NCBI GenBank assembly: GCA_965363355.1
Contig: CBDTTM010000066.1
Coordinates: forward strand, 1 to 12,081
Source of the DNA: CBDTTM01 sp965363355
GTDB lineage: Bacteria; Bacillota; Negativicutes; Selenomonadales; Selenomonadaceae
Direction: 5' to 3'
DNA length: 12,081 bases
In this document: positions 1 through 6,873 of the stretch, piece by piece
How the letters are laid out: each line of letters starts with the position of its first letter
How positions within the stretch are numbered: position 1 is the stretch's first letter
Program-made: the position numbers and the translations under genes
The notes under the pieces: generated by a model
Seen by the model: only the letters and a program-made list of their open reading frames with translations
Database searches by the model: none
What the model was told of the DNA's origin: nothing

Positions 1-462
1 GGACGTGGCTTCGCTGTGGTCGCTGAGGAGGTTCGAAAACTAGCGGAACAGTCCCAAGGGGCAGCTAAGCAGATTGCCGAAATCATCAACGAAATCCGTT
101 CAGATACGGATCAAGCGGTCTTAGCAATGAATGACAGTGTCAAAGATGTGAAAGCGGGAACGGAAATTGTAAATAATGCGGGAAATAATTTTGAGAAAAT
201 CGTCGAACTCGTCACAGATGTTTCCACCCAGGTCGAAGATATATCTGTTGCTGTTCAGCAGATGGCAGGTGGCAGCAAGCAGATTGTAGAATCTGTGCAA
301 AAAATTGCTAATGTCAGTCGTACTACAGTGGGCGAAACACAGACGGTTTCGGCAGCCACACAAGAGCAATCAGCGGCAATAGAAGAAATTGCAACATCGA
401 GCCGCGCATTGGCGCAAATGGCGGAAGAACTTCAGCTTGAAATCCGGCAATTTAAGGTTTAA
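1..462 (+). CDS. Methyl-accepting chemotaxis protein, C-terminal signalling domain (5' truncated)
   Basis: This is the last 153 codons of a chemoreceptor; the reading frame is open from the first base, so the sensor, membrane and HAMP parts lie outside the window. The opening residues GRGFAVVAEEVRKLAEQS are the conserved hairpin tip of the MCP cytoplasmic domain, the part that contacts CheA and CheW. The rest is a heptad-rich helix full of Ala, Glu, Gln and Ser, including TQEQSAAIEEIA, which resembles the methylation-helix and adaptation region. It ends in EIRQFKV with no NWETF-type pentapeptide, so adaptation enzymes would not be tethered there. The ligand cannot be inferred. A strong terminator follows, so this gene is not cotranscribed with the next one. 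Family assignment is secure. Confidence 0.95.
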   Translation, partial: GRGFAVVAEEVRKLAEQSQGAAKQIAEIINEIRSDTDQAVLAMNDSVKDVKAGTEIVNNAGNNFEKIVELVTDVSTQVEDISVAVQQMAGGSKQIVESVQKIANVSRTTVGETQTVSAATQEQSAAIEEIATSSRALAQMAEELQLEIRQFKV

Positions 463-487
463 TGGACACATATAAAAGATTTGATTG

Positions 488-523
488 CAGACAGATGTTG
501 AAAAACAATCTGTCTGTTTTTTT
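488..523 (+). terminator. Intrinsic terminator of the chemoreceptor gene
   Basis: A perfect 9-bp stem, CAGACAGAT (488-496) with ATCTGTCTG (508-516), has an 11-nt loop and is followed directly by seven T residues. It lies 25 nt after the stop codon. It is a textbook rho-independent terminator. Confidence 0.9.
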
Positions 524-711
524 ATGGATTAAATTTTTAGAATTAATAATAGATATGATATCATTGCTTGAAATAATGCTGTAAGGATGAATAAAAATAA
601 ATACAACTGAAAATTTTTAAAAAAATATGTATTTCAACAATTTTGATAGTTATTGTGAATAAAAAGATAGTTACGGTCTATTTTATCCGGATTTTAATTG
701 GTTTTTATTGA
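524..711. other. AT-rich intergenic stretch without a recognisable gene
   Basis: About 190 nt of very AT-rich DNA separate the chemoreceptor terminator from the lactate permease promoter. I see only a 10-bp palindrome ATGATATCAT (near 553-562) and short A/T runs. No ORF with a ribosome binding site, RNA gene or convincing paired operator is visible. It may act as an upstream promoter (UP-like) region or hold activator sites that I cannot recognise. Confidence 0.5.
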
Positions 712-740
712 TTGACATATTTTTGAATAAGAAATATAAT
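712..740 (+). promoter_or_regulatory. Consensus sigma-A promoter of the lactate permease gene
   Basis: TTGACA (712-717), a 17-nt spacer and TATAAT (735-740) match the housekeeping consensus at every hexamer position. Transcription should start near 747, giving a leader of about 150 nt before the permease ATG. Such a strong core promoter implies control by repression; a palindrome lies immediately downstream. Confidence 0.88.
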
Positions 741-751
741 TTAAATAATGA

Positions 752-766
752 ATTGGTATGACCAAT
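752..766. promoter_or_regulatory. Putative GntR/LldR-type operator
   Basis: ATTGGT-ATG-ACCAAT is a perfect 6-3-6 inverted repeat. Its core TGGTATGACCA fits the TGGTNNNACCA pattern recognised by FadR-subfamily GntR regulators, which include the lactate-responsive LldR/LutR. It covers roughly +5 to +20 relative to the predicted start, a classical repressor position. No regulator gene is in the window, so the regulator's identity is inferred from the site pattern and the lactate permease target. Confidence 0.7.
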
Positions 767-783
767 GATGAGGAGGCATATAA

Positions 784-822
784 TTGATATACAGAGCTCT
801 GTATGACTGGGAATTTCTATAG
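784..822 (+). other. Possible 12-codon leader ORF with a strong ribosome binding site
   Basis: AGGAGG at 771-776 is a perfect Shine-Dalgarno sequence 7 nt before TTG (784). That frame reads MIYRALYDWEFL and stops at TAG (820-822). The first codons overlap a perfect 16-bp palindrome, ATACAGAG-CTCTGTAT, at 789-804. The ORF is very short and begins with TTG, so it may be chance; alternatively it is a leader peptide, or the remnant of a displaced gene start. The ribosome binding site and palindrome are directly visible; the function is unknown. Confidence 0.25.
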
Positions 823-897
823 TTTGCAAATTATTAAGAAAATTAAGAATTGAAACAAAAAACATGCTTGATGATAACTAAAAAAGGTGGGAATTAT

Positions 898-2487
898 ATG
901 TGGCAGGTTATAGCGCACCCGTTTGGAATTGGTTTATCGGCACTCGTTGCTTTTCTTCCGTTGTTATGGCTTTTAGTGAGTTTAGGCGTATGGAAGATGG
1001 CGGCACATAAAAGTTGTTTTATAGCCTTAATACTTAGTTTGTTTTTAGCGATTATTGGTTGGCAGATGCCGGTGGAATTAGCAGCCAGAGGGGCTTTAGA
1101 TGGAGCGGTTTTAGCACTTTGGCCTATTGTTTGGGTTATTTTTGCTGCGATATTCACGTATAATATTACATTACAGACAGGAGCTATGTCTAAGATTCAG
1201 GGATTGATGGCGAGTTTTTCTAATGACCGCCGTGTGCAGGCTTTGCTCATCGCTTGGGGATTTGGTGCTTTTTTAGAAGCGGCAGCAGGCTTTGGAACAG
1301 CGGTAGCCATTCCAGCCTCTATTTTGATTGGACTGGGATTCAATCCTTTTCTCGCTTCGATTTTATGTTTGATTGCCAATACTGTACCAGTGGCTTTTGG
1401 TTCTGTCGGCATTCCAGTCATTACACTGGCTAAGGTAGCTAATCTCGATGTGATGAATCTGACCTTAGCTGTAGTTTTACAGCTCACTCCGTTTATCATT
1501 ATCATTCCATTATTTTTGATTCGTTTGATGACAAAAAGTTTTGCTGCCATGAAAGGTATTATTGGGATGTCACTGGCTGCAGGTTTTGCATTTGCGATTC
1601 CACAGTTTGTGATTGCTATTTATATGGGGCCAGAACTTACGGCAATTGTGGGATCAGTAGCTTCTATGCTTACGATCGTCTTATATAACAAGATTTCTCC
1701 GCCAAAAGAAGCATGGCGTTTTCCGGAAGATGCAAATGATAAAAGCACGCAGGCGGTATTTAAAACTTCACTGCAGGAACAGTTTGTTGCTTGGTCACCT
1801 TACGTATTCTTGTTTGTCTTCATCTTAGGAACAAATGCTGCTGTTTTCCCAGCATTGAGCAAGATTTTGGCGCAGGTAAAGAGCACCGTTTTCATTTATA
1901 ATGGGCCGGGGGGAAATCCTTTGGATATTGCCTGGATATTGACACCAGGAACACTTATTTTGCTTGGGGCACTCCTTGGTGGACTTTTGCAAAAAGCGTC
2001 AGGCTCAGATATTTTAGCTGTCTTGAAAAGAACCTGTATACAGCTGCAAAAGACAACCATCACAGTCGTTTCGATTGTGGCTTTGGCAAGAATCATGGGA
2101 TATGCTGGCATGGTTGGCGATATTGCAGTTGCTTTAGCGCAGCTTACAGGCGGACTGTATCCTTTTATTGCACCGGTAATTGGTGCTTTAGGGACATTTG
2201 TTACAGGCAGTGATACGAATTCAAACGTTTTGTTTGGGGGACTGCAAAAGCAAACGGCTCTGCAAATCGGGGCGGATCCAACTTGGATTGCGGCGTCTAA
2301 TAGTGCGGGAGCAACAGCTGGTAAGATGATTTCACCGCAAAGTATTGCGATTGCAGCTACGGCTACGGGGCAAACTGGTAAAGAAGGTGATTTGCTGCAA
2401 GCAATGATTGCACCTTGCTTGGTATATACCATTTTGCTGGGAGCCTGGGTCTACTTCGTAAATGCGATGCATTGGGTTTGTTTCTGA
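898..2487 (+). CDS. lctP: L-lactate permease (LctP/LldP family)
   Basis: This 529-residue polytopic inner-membrane protein imports or exchanges lactate with protons. The family is usually about 530-560 residues, so this looks full length. Hydrophobic segments run throughout. Family landmarks are GFGAFLEAAAGFGTAVAI in the first third, NTVPVAFGSVGIPV just after it, and TGSDTNSNVLFGGLQ with KMISPQSIAIA near the C-terminus; these match the E. coli LldP pattern. I chose ATG 898 because GGTGGG (887-891 area) precedes it at suitable spacing and MWQVIAHPFGIGLSAL resembles the family N-terminus; a TTG at 850 would add 16 poor-quality residues. It is a single-gene unit with its own promoter, likely operator and terminators. 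No lactate-oxidation genes are adjacent. Substrate specificity within the family (L-lactate, D-lactate or glycolate) cannot be fixed from sequence alone. Confidence 0.95.
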   Translation: MWQVIAHPFGIGLSALVAFLPLLWLLVSLGVWKMAAHKSCFIALILSLFLAIIGWQMPVELAARGALDGAVLALWPIVWVIFAAIFTYNITLQTGAMSKIQGLMASFSNDRRVQALLIAWGFGAFLEAAAGFGTAVAIPASILIGLGFNPFLASILCLIANTVPVAFGSVGIPVITLAKVANLDVMNLTLAVVLQLTPFIIIIPLFLIRLMTKSFAAMKGIIGMSLAAGFAFAIPQFVIAIYMGPELTAIVGSVASMLTIVLYNKISPPKEAWRFPEDANDKSTQAVFKTSLQEQFVAWSPYVFLFVFILGTNAAVFPALSKILAQVKSTVFIYNGPGGNPLDIAWILTPGTLILLGALLGGLLQKASGSDILAVLKRTCIQLQKTTITVVSIVALARIMGYAGMVGDIAVALAQLTGGLYPFIAPVIGALGTFVTGSDTNSNVLFGGLQKQTALQIGADPTWIAASNSAGATAGKMISPQSIAIAATATGQTGKEGDLLQAMIAPCLVYTILLGAWVYFVNAMHWVCF

Positions 2488-2527
2488 TGCGGTATAGAAA
2501 TAAAAAACATGTATGTGTAAGCATAGA

Positions 2528-2574
2528 GAAAAGCCCCGACAATTGACTTGCCCCTTTGGGCGCGGGGACTTTTC
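2528..2574 (+). terminator. GC-rich compound hairpin after the lactate permease gene
   Basis: GAAAAGCCCCG (2528-2538) pairs with CGGGG-A-CTTTTC (2563-2574), leaving one bulged A. Inside it a nested stem GCCC (2550-2553) / GGGC (2558-2561) has a CTTT loop. It lies 40 nt after the stop codon and just before a second, stronger terminator. Only a short U run ends it, so it may help termination or protect the 3' end rather than terminate alone. Confidence 0.55.
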
Positions 2575-2580
2575 ATAAAA

Positions 2581-2630
2581 AAAACACAGGCCAACGTATG
2601 CTGTAAAGCAAATGTTGGCCTGTGTTTTTT
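2581..2630. terminator. Two-way terminator between lctP and the deacetylase gene
   Basis: AAAACACAGGCCAAC (2581-2595) and GTTGGCCTGTGTTTT (2614-2628) form a perfect 15-bp stem. The plus strand ends in six T residues, and eight A residues on the left give a U tail on the minus strand. It can therefore stop both convergent genes. It starts 7 nt past the deacetylase stop codon. Confidence 0.92.
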
Positions 2631-2637
2631 ATCGTAA

Positions 2638-3486
2638 TCAAGGAATCCAGATGAATTTTGCCAAGAACGGATGGTTATTTTGAATGAGATTTGTTTTAAA
2701 GGATTGGAGCGGCGCGAAAATCTGTGTGCATTTGAGTCGCAGGCGGAAACGAAGGTAAGTGTGAGAATTGCAGCCAAATACAGGGACACGGTCAAGTGCA
2801 TAAACCGGATCGCCGACTTTGCTTCGCCCGAAATTAACGGTGAAAGCACCTTTATAGCCAGCAGCTTTGGTCAATTCTATGATATGCCGGTTGTAATTTC
2901 CACAAGGATAGGCGATGTATTCAATCTTTTTTCCCAAACGCCATTCAAGAGCTTCTTTTGACTTGACAAGCTGTGCGTTGAGCTCGTCATCTGATTTTGC
3001 TTCCGTCAGTACCATATGACTTAAGGTATGGGATTCAAAATCAATGCCGTATTGCTGCATTTCAGCAATTTCCTGCCAAGTAAGATATTTTTCATAGGTA
3101 TTGACGTAATCGGAAATCAAAAAAATCGTTGCGTTTTGATGGTATTTTTTTAAAATCGGAAAAGCATTCTGATAGTTGTCTTTGTATCCGTCGTCAAATG
3201 TGATTACAATCGGCTTATCCGGTAACGGTGCATTATTTTCTAAGTGCGAGATCAATTGTTCTGGAGAAATCGTGTTATAACCATTCTCGGACAAATATTT
3301 CATTTGAGCGTCAAATTCACTTGTACTCACCGTAAGTGGATTGAGATCTTTATCGTTTATTTGGTGATAACTTAAAACTGGAATACTGTTCGATGGCGTA
3401 AAAAGGATAGTTATAACAGCTAAGACAAGTAAAATAGCGGCTATAACTATCCCTTTTACAAAAGCTTTTTTTCTAAATGTAAACAA
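2638..3486 (-). CDS. Membrane-anchored polysaccharide deacetylase (carbohydrate esterase family 4)
   Basis: The 282-residue protein has a short basic N-terminus, one hydrophobic segment (about residues 11-30) that should act as a signal anchor, then a NodB-type deacetylase domain facing outside the cytoplasm. Motif 1 is TFDDG (96-100), with D98 the probable catalytic base and D99 a metal ligand. The metal-binding histidines are H153 and H157 in SHTLSH. AYPCGNYN (192-199) is motif 3 and LDRVPV (231-236) lies where motif 4 is expected. The layout, with SYHQI near 39-43, resembles PgaB/IcaB-like N-deacetylases of cell-surface glycans; peptidoglycan or chitooligosaccharide cannot be excluded. The likely start is TTG 3486, about 10 nt after AAAGGGG. 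It is a lone gene diverging from map; no biosynthetic ica/pga genes are beside it, so the substrate is open. Confidence 0.9.
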   Translation of the reverse strand: MFTFRKKAFVKGIVIAAILLVLAVITILFTPSNSIPVLSYHQINDKDLNPLTVSTSEFDAQMKYLSENGYNTISPEQLISHLENNAPLPDKPIVITFDDGYKDNYQNAFPILKKYHQNATIFLISDYVNTYEKYLTWQEIAEMQQYGIDFESHTLSHMVLTEAKSDDELNAQLVKSKEALEWRLGKKIEYIAYPCGNYNRHIIELTKAAGYKGAFTVNFGRSKVGDPVYALDRVPVFGCNSHTYLRFRLRLKCTQIFAPLQSFKTNLIQNNHPFLAKFIWIP

Positions 3487-3543
3487 AATAATGCAACCCC
3501 TTTGTTGTGCTTGGCATCAAGGAAAATTGACACCTATCTCAAA

Positions 3544-3572
3544 AATATATAGTAAACGAAGATGCTTGTCAA
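3544..3572 (-). promoter_or_regulatory. Promoter of the deacetylase gene
   Basis: On the minus strand, TTGACA (3572-3567), a 17-nt spacer and TATATT (3549-3544) give a near-consensus sigma-A promoter. It is about 58 nt upstream of the TTG start and points away from map. Confidence 0.75.
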
Positions 3573-3592
3573 TAGTCAGGCAGGTGATAGTC

Positions 3593-3622
3593 TTGCATTT
3601 TTAGCATAGAGCGTTCTATAAT
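3593..3622 (+). promoter_or_regulatory. Promoter of the methionine aminopeptidase gene
   Basis: TTGCAT (3593-3598), an 18-nt spacer and a perfect TATAAT (3617-3622) lie 30 nt upstream of the ATG. The short leader contains GAAAGGA as the ribosome binding site. No operator-like repeat is obvious. Confidence 0.68.
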
Positions 3623-3652
3623 AAGAGAAGATACTGAAAGGATGTAAAGAAA

Positions 3653-4525
3653 ATGACAAGAAACGACTTATGCTGGTGCGGAAGTGGACTCAAGTACAAA
3701 AAGTGCCATTTGAGCTTTGATGAAAAATTGGATAATATTAAATTCGATGTATTCAAAAGTCAGGTTCGTCCGCCAAAAAAAAGCATCAATAATGAAAAAG
3801 ACATTGAAGGAATTCGAAAAAGCGGTGTTATCAATGATGCGGCTCTTGATTTGGTAGCAGCTCACATAAAAGCTGGTATCGATACGGAAACTCTCAATAA
3901 GCTGGCGCATGATTTCATCATAGAAAAAGGTGGTATTCCCGCTTGCTTGAATTATGAAGGTTATCCAAAGAGTGTATGCATTTCTATAAATGATGTAGTC
4001 TGCCATGGAATTCCGTCAACGAAGACAATCTTAAAAGAAGGTGATATCGTAAATGTCGATATTACGACAATTCTTGATGGTTACTACGCAGATGCTTCTA
4101 GAATGTTCATGATCGGGCAGGTTTCTCCAGAGGCTGAAAAACTTGTTCAAGTGGCTAAAGAATGCATGGAACGAGGCATCGCAGCAATAAAACCATGGGG
4201 ATTTTTAGGCGACATTGGTGAGGCTGTCGAAACGTATGCACATGCCAATGGTTACTCGGTAGTCACAGAACTTGGCGGCCATGGGGTAGGCAAGAGCTTC
4301 CATGAAGAGCCGTTTGTCCCACATGTTGGGAAAAAAGACACGGGGATGTTGTTGGTTCCTGGAATGGTCTTGACGGTAGAGCCTATGATCAATGCCGGTA
4401 AATATAAAGTTGTCGTCGATAAAAAAGATAATTGGACGGTTACGACTAAAGATCACTCCTTATCGGCACAGTGGGAAAAAACTGTATTGATTACGGAAAC
4501 CGGAACAGAAATATTATCAAAATAA
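3653..4525 (+). CDS. map: Type I methionine aminopeptidase with N-terminal SEC-C zinc motif
   Basis: This enzyme removes the N-terminal methionine from new proteins in the cytoplasm. The catalytic domain (about residues 45-288) carries all five expected metal ligands: D136 and D147 (VNVDITT...YYADASR), H210 (GGHGVG), E243 (TVEPMI) and E275 (WEKTV). The substrate-contacting histidines H119 (CHGIP) and H217 (SFHEE) are present too. Residues 1-20 form a SEC-C motif, C-x-C-x-SGxKxKxC-H (C7, C9, C18, H19), a zinc module also found at the end of SecA and in some bacterial MetAPs, where it may help ribosome docking. At 290 residues it is longer than the usual enzyme of about 250 because of this module. 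It is a lone gene with its own promoter and terminator, not in the common ribosomal-protein/adk/infA cluster, so a second map copy may exist elsewhere. Confidence 0.95.
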   Translation: MTRNDLCWCGSGLKYKKCHLSFDEKLDNIKFDVFKSQVRPPKKSINNEKDIEGIRKSGVINDAALDLVAAHIKAGIDTETLNKLAHDFIIEKGGIPACLNYEGYPKSVCISINDVVCHGIPSTKTILKEGDIVNVDITTILDGYYADASRMFMIGQVSPEAEKLVQVAKECMERGIAAIKPWGFLGDIGEAVETYAHANGYSVVTELGGHGVGKSFHEEPFVPHVGKKDTGMLLVPGMVLTVEPMINAGKYKVVVDKKDNWTVTTKDHSLSAQWEKTVLITETGTEILSK

Positions 4526-4532
4526 AACAGAA

Positions 4533-4569
4533 AGAATGGACCAGCTATTAGGGTCTGTTCTTTTTTTTT
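4533..4569 (+). terminator. Intrinsic terminator of map
   Basis: AGAATGGACC (4533-4542) pairs with GGTCTGTTCT (4552-4561) over 10 bp, including two G-U pairs, and ends in a run of nine T residues. It lies 8 nt after the stop codon. Confidence 0.87.
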
Positions 4570-4600
4570 GCTGCTTTTTTTAACCTTTGCTTTATTATGT

Positions 4601-4615
4601 TGATAATATTTATCA
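4601..4615. promoter_or_regulatory. Fur box upstream of the feo promoter
   Basis: TGATAATATTTATCA matches the 7-1-7 Fur consensus TGATAATNATTATCA at all but one defined position. It is also part of a perfect TTGATAA-TAT-TTATCAA dyad (4600-4616). It sits just upstream of the -35 box (4622). Confidence 0.78.
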
Positions 4616-4621
4616 ATTGTC

Positions 4622-4650
4622 TTGACAAATATGCAGGAATCTTTTATGCT
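4622..4650 (+). promoter_or_regulatory. Promoter of the feoAB operon
   Basis: TTGACA (4622-4627), a 17-nt spacer and TATGCT (4645-4650) form a good sigma-A promoter, bracketed by two Fur-box-like sites. The predicted start near 4657 leaves a leader of about 45 nt before feoA. Confidence 0.8.
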
Positions 4651-4662
4651 AGTATTTAGTAA

Positions 4663-4681
4663 GATAATAAGAATCGTTATC
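4663..4681. promoter_or_regulatory. Second Fur box, downstream of the feo promoter
   Basis: GATAATAAGAATCGTTATC matches the classical 19-bp Fur consensus GATAATGATAATCATTATC at 16 positions. It covers about +7 to +25, where a bound repressor would block the start of transcription. With the upstream box, it predicts strong repression when iron is plentiful. Confidence 0.82.
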
Positions 4682-4702
4682 AACAAACTGAGGTGAGCAT
4701 AT

Positions 4703-4924
4703 ATGACTTTAAAAGAGGCAAAAGCGGGAATGACGGTAAAAGTTGTGAGCTTGGAGCATTCTGATTTAAAACAGCGTTTGATGAGTCTGGGACTTATTAA
4801 AGGAACTGTCATCAAGGTTCTTCGTTCGGCGCCATTGGGCGATCCTATGGCAATTTCTCTGCGGGCTTATAATCTATCTTTACGATTAGCAGATGCAGAT
4901 AAAATCAAAGTTGAAGTAGTTTAA
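4703..4924 (+). CDS. feoA: Ferrous iron transport protein A
   Basis: FeoA is a small cytoplasmic SH3-like protein that supports the FeoB ferrous iron channel. This 73-residue protein has the family signature: an N-terminal strand with AGMTVKVVSLE, then LKQRLMSLGLIKGTVIKVLRSAPLGDPMAI and a C-terminal LRLADADKIKVE. Length is normal (about 75 residues). ATG 4703 is preceded by GAGGTGA (4690-4696) at good spacing. It is the first gene of an operon with feoB, which starts 17 nt after its stop. Fur-type control is expected from the flanking boxes. Confidence 0.95.
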   Translation: MTLKEAKAGMTVKVVSLEHSDLKQRLMSLGLIKGTVIKVLRSAPLGDPMAISLRAYNLSLRLADADKIKVEVV

Positions 4925-4941
4925 TACCGAGGAGGAATGAG

Positions 4942-6837
4942 ATGATGGCAGTGTTGGCTGTAGCCTTGACAGGAAATCCAAATACAGGAAAATCAACAAT
5001 TTTTAATGAATTGACAGGGGCAAGACAAAAAATCGGTAATTGGCCGGGTGTTACTGTTGATAAAAAAGTAGGATATACAAATTACCGCGAACGCGCTATT
5101 TCGGTAGTGGATTTGCCTGGCACATATAGCGTAGATGCACGCTCACCAGAAGAGAAAATCGTTTTAGATTATTTATCGCAGGAAAAGCCTGATATTGTAG
5201 TCGATGTAGTCGATGCATCTAATATGGAACGCAATTTGTTTTTGACGATACAGTTGCTGGAAAAAAGAATAGCACTGATTCTTGATTTGAACATGATGGA
5301 TGAAGCGCAAAAGCAAGGCTATAAAATCAATGTGAAAAAACTTGGTGAAATGCTCGGTATGCCTGTTGTTGAAACAGTGGGCCGCAGCAAACAAAGCACG
5401 AAGAAGCTCCTAGATGTGTTCACCGCGACGGTGATGAGTGATTATCAAAACAGTGAATTGATTGAACTTCATATTTCTAAGGTCAACGATATTCTTGAAA
5501 AAACAATAGACAAAGAAGAAGCAGAAGAACAAATTATTGCTTTGCGTTATGAACTTATTGATCAAATTATAAGCAGTACGGTTGTACGACCAGCTGCAAC
5601 AACTTCAGTTTCGGAAAAAATCGATCGCGTATTAGCAAATAGCTTTATTGCTTTGCCGTTGCTTCTTGTTTTAGTATATGCAGTTTTCCAAATTACATTT
5701 ACTTGGATTGGACAGCCACTGGCAGATGGAATCGATGATTTTATTGGCGATGTACTGACGCCATGGGCTTCTGATGGGCTTGCTGCACTTGGTGTGGCAG
5801 ATTGGCTTCAATCCTTGGTGGTTGATGGCATCATTGCTGGTGTCGGCAGTGTCTTGACTTTTGTACCGCTCATATTTACCTTGTTTTTCTGTTTGAGTTT
5901 TCTCGATGGCACGGGGTATATGGCAAGGGTTGCCTTCATTATGGATCCAATCATGCGCAGAGCCGGGCTCAGTGGTAAAGGCGTAATGCCATTGATCATG
6001 GGGTTTGGCTGCGGTGTACCGGCAATCATGGGCGCAAAAGCACTAGATTCGGAAAAGGATCGAATGATATCGATTTTAGTGACACCATTTTTGACCTGTG
6101 GAGCAAAACTGCCAATCATGGCTTTGTTTGCAGCTTTGTTTTTCCCAGACAATGCAGCTGATGTAGTTTTTTGCATGTACATTGTCGGCGTAGTCATGGC
6201 GATTTGCATGGCGAAACTATTGAATGCGACGACGTTCAAAGACGAAAAAGCGACTTTTTTACTCGAGCTTCCACCGTATCGTTTCCCGGCAATGAAGAAT
6301 GTGTTGCTCGAAACATGGGATAAAGGTAAAGGCTATTTAATAAAAGCCGGAACTATTATTTTTGCAATGTCTGTTTTGATTTGGGTGCTGAGCAATTATA
6401 ATTTTGCCGGTCCTACCGATGATATGGGGGAAAGCATATTAGCTTCTCTTGGTTCAGCTATGGCTGTACTCTTTACTTTCCATGGTTTTGCCAGCTGGGA
6501 AAATGGGGCAGCTATCATAACTGGAATCTTGGCTAAGGAATCTGTAGTTGCTACGATTGGTGTTTTATATGGGGTGGCTGATATCTCTACGGATGCTGAA
6601 AGTGCAGCAGAAACAGCGGCACAATTAGCTGGCTCAATGACTGGATTTACGGCATTGTCCGCATTATCCTTCATGGTATTTTCTCAGTTGTATACCCCAT
6701 GCATTACAGCTTTGGGAACAATCAAAAAGGAAACGGGAAAATGGAAATGGGTAGCCTTTGCTGCTGTATACACTTTTGCCGCTGCTTGGATTGTCTCTTT
6801 GCTTGTTTATCAGATTGGAAGTTTGCTCGGTTATTGA
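4942..6837 (+). CDS. feoB: Ferrous iron transporter FeoB
   Basis: FeoB imports Fe(II) across the inner membrane and couples a cytoplasmic G-protein domain to a membrane channel. At 631 residues it is at the shorter end of the family. The G domain shows G1 GNPNTGKS (11-18), a G2 threonine in WPGVT (T38), G3 DLPGT (57-61) and G4 NMMD (117-120). A helical linker (about 150-225) leads to multiple membrane segments. The two conserved Gate cysteines are visible in GFGCGVPAI (C357) and TPFLTCGAK (C386). The C-terminus ends soon after the last membrane helix, with no cytoplasmic extension. AGGAGG (4930-4935) fits ATG 4942 or ATG 4945. It follows feoA by 17 nt and precedes a Cys-rich membrane peptide typical of Firmicutes feo operons. 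Confidence 0.97.
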   Translation: MMAVLAVALTGNPNTGKSTIFNELTGARQKIGNWPGVTVDKKVGYTNYRERAISVVDLPGTYSVDARSPEEKIVLDYLSQEKPDIVVDVVDASNMERNLFLTIQLLEKRIALILDLNMMDEAQKQGYKINVKKLGEMLGMPVVETVGRSKQSTKKLLDVFTATVMSDYQNSELIELHISKVNDILEKTIDKEEAEEQIIALRYELIDQIISSTVVRPAATTSVSEKIDRVLANSFIALPLLLVLVYAVFQITFTWIGQPLADGIDDFIGDVLTPWASDGLAALGVADWLQSLVVDGIIAGVGSVLTFVPLIFTLFFCLSFLDGTGYMARVAFIMDPIMRRAGLSGKGVMPLIMGFGCGVPAIMGAKALDSEKDRMISILVTPFLTCGAKLPIMALFAALFFPDNAADVVFCMYIVGVVMAICMAKLLNATTFKDEKATFLLELPPYRFPAMKNVLLETWDKGKGYLIKAGTIIFAMSVLIWVLSNYNFAGPTDDMGESILASLGSAMAVLFTFHGFASWENGAAIITGILAKESVVATIGVLYGVADISTDAESAAETAAQLAGSMTGFTALSALSFMVFSQLYTPCITALGTIKKETGKWKWVAFAAVYTFAAAWIVSLLVYQIGSLLGY

Positions 6838-6873
6838 TGCCGGCACGTTTAAACGTATAGAGGAGATGATGGT

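Noticed and set aside
640..670. ATTGTGAATAAA as a Rex or CRP/FNR-type site upstream of lctP
   Set aside because: Only one half of the expected TTGTGA-N-TCACAA dyad is present; the other half is not recognisable, and such half-sites are common in AT-rich DNA.
850..897. TTG at 850 as an earlier start of the lactate permease
   Set aside because: The added 16 residues are not family-like and no ribosome binding site precedes the TTG, while ATG 898 has GGTGGG at good spacing and begins with a normal permease N-terminus.
1896..2432. Long open frame (178 codons) antisense to the lactate permease gene
   Set aside because: It lies wholly inside a well-supported gene on the other strand, has no ribosome binding site or family motifs, and its Pro/Ala/Ser-rich composition is what an antisense reading of a membrane protein gives.
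2671..2961. Plus-strand open frame opposite the deacetylase C-terminal region
   Set aside because: It is antisense to a gene with clear catalytic motifs, lacks a ribosome binding site, and starts just after a two-way terminator.
6845..6856. 12-bp palindrome ACGTTTAAACGT between feoB and the Cys-rich peptide gene
   Set aside because: It is short, stands in a 36-nt intra-operon gap without promoter elements, and has no T run, so neither an operator nor a terminator is supported.
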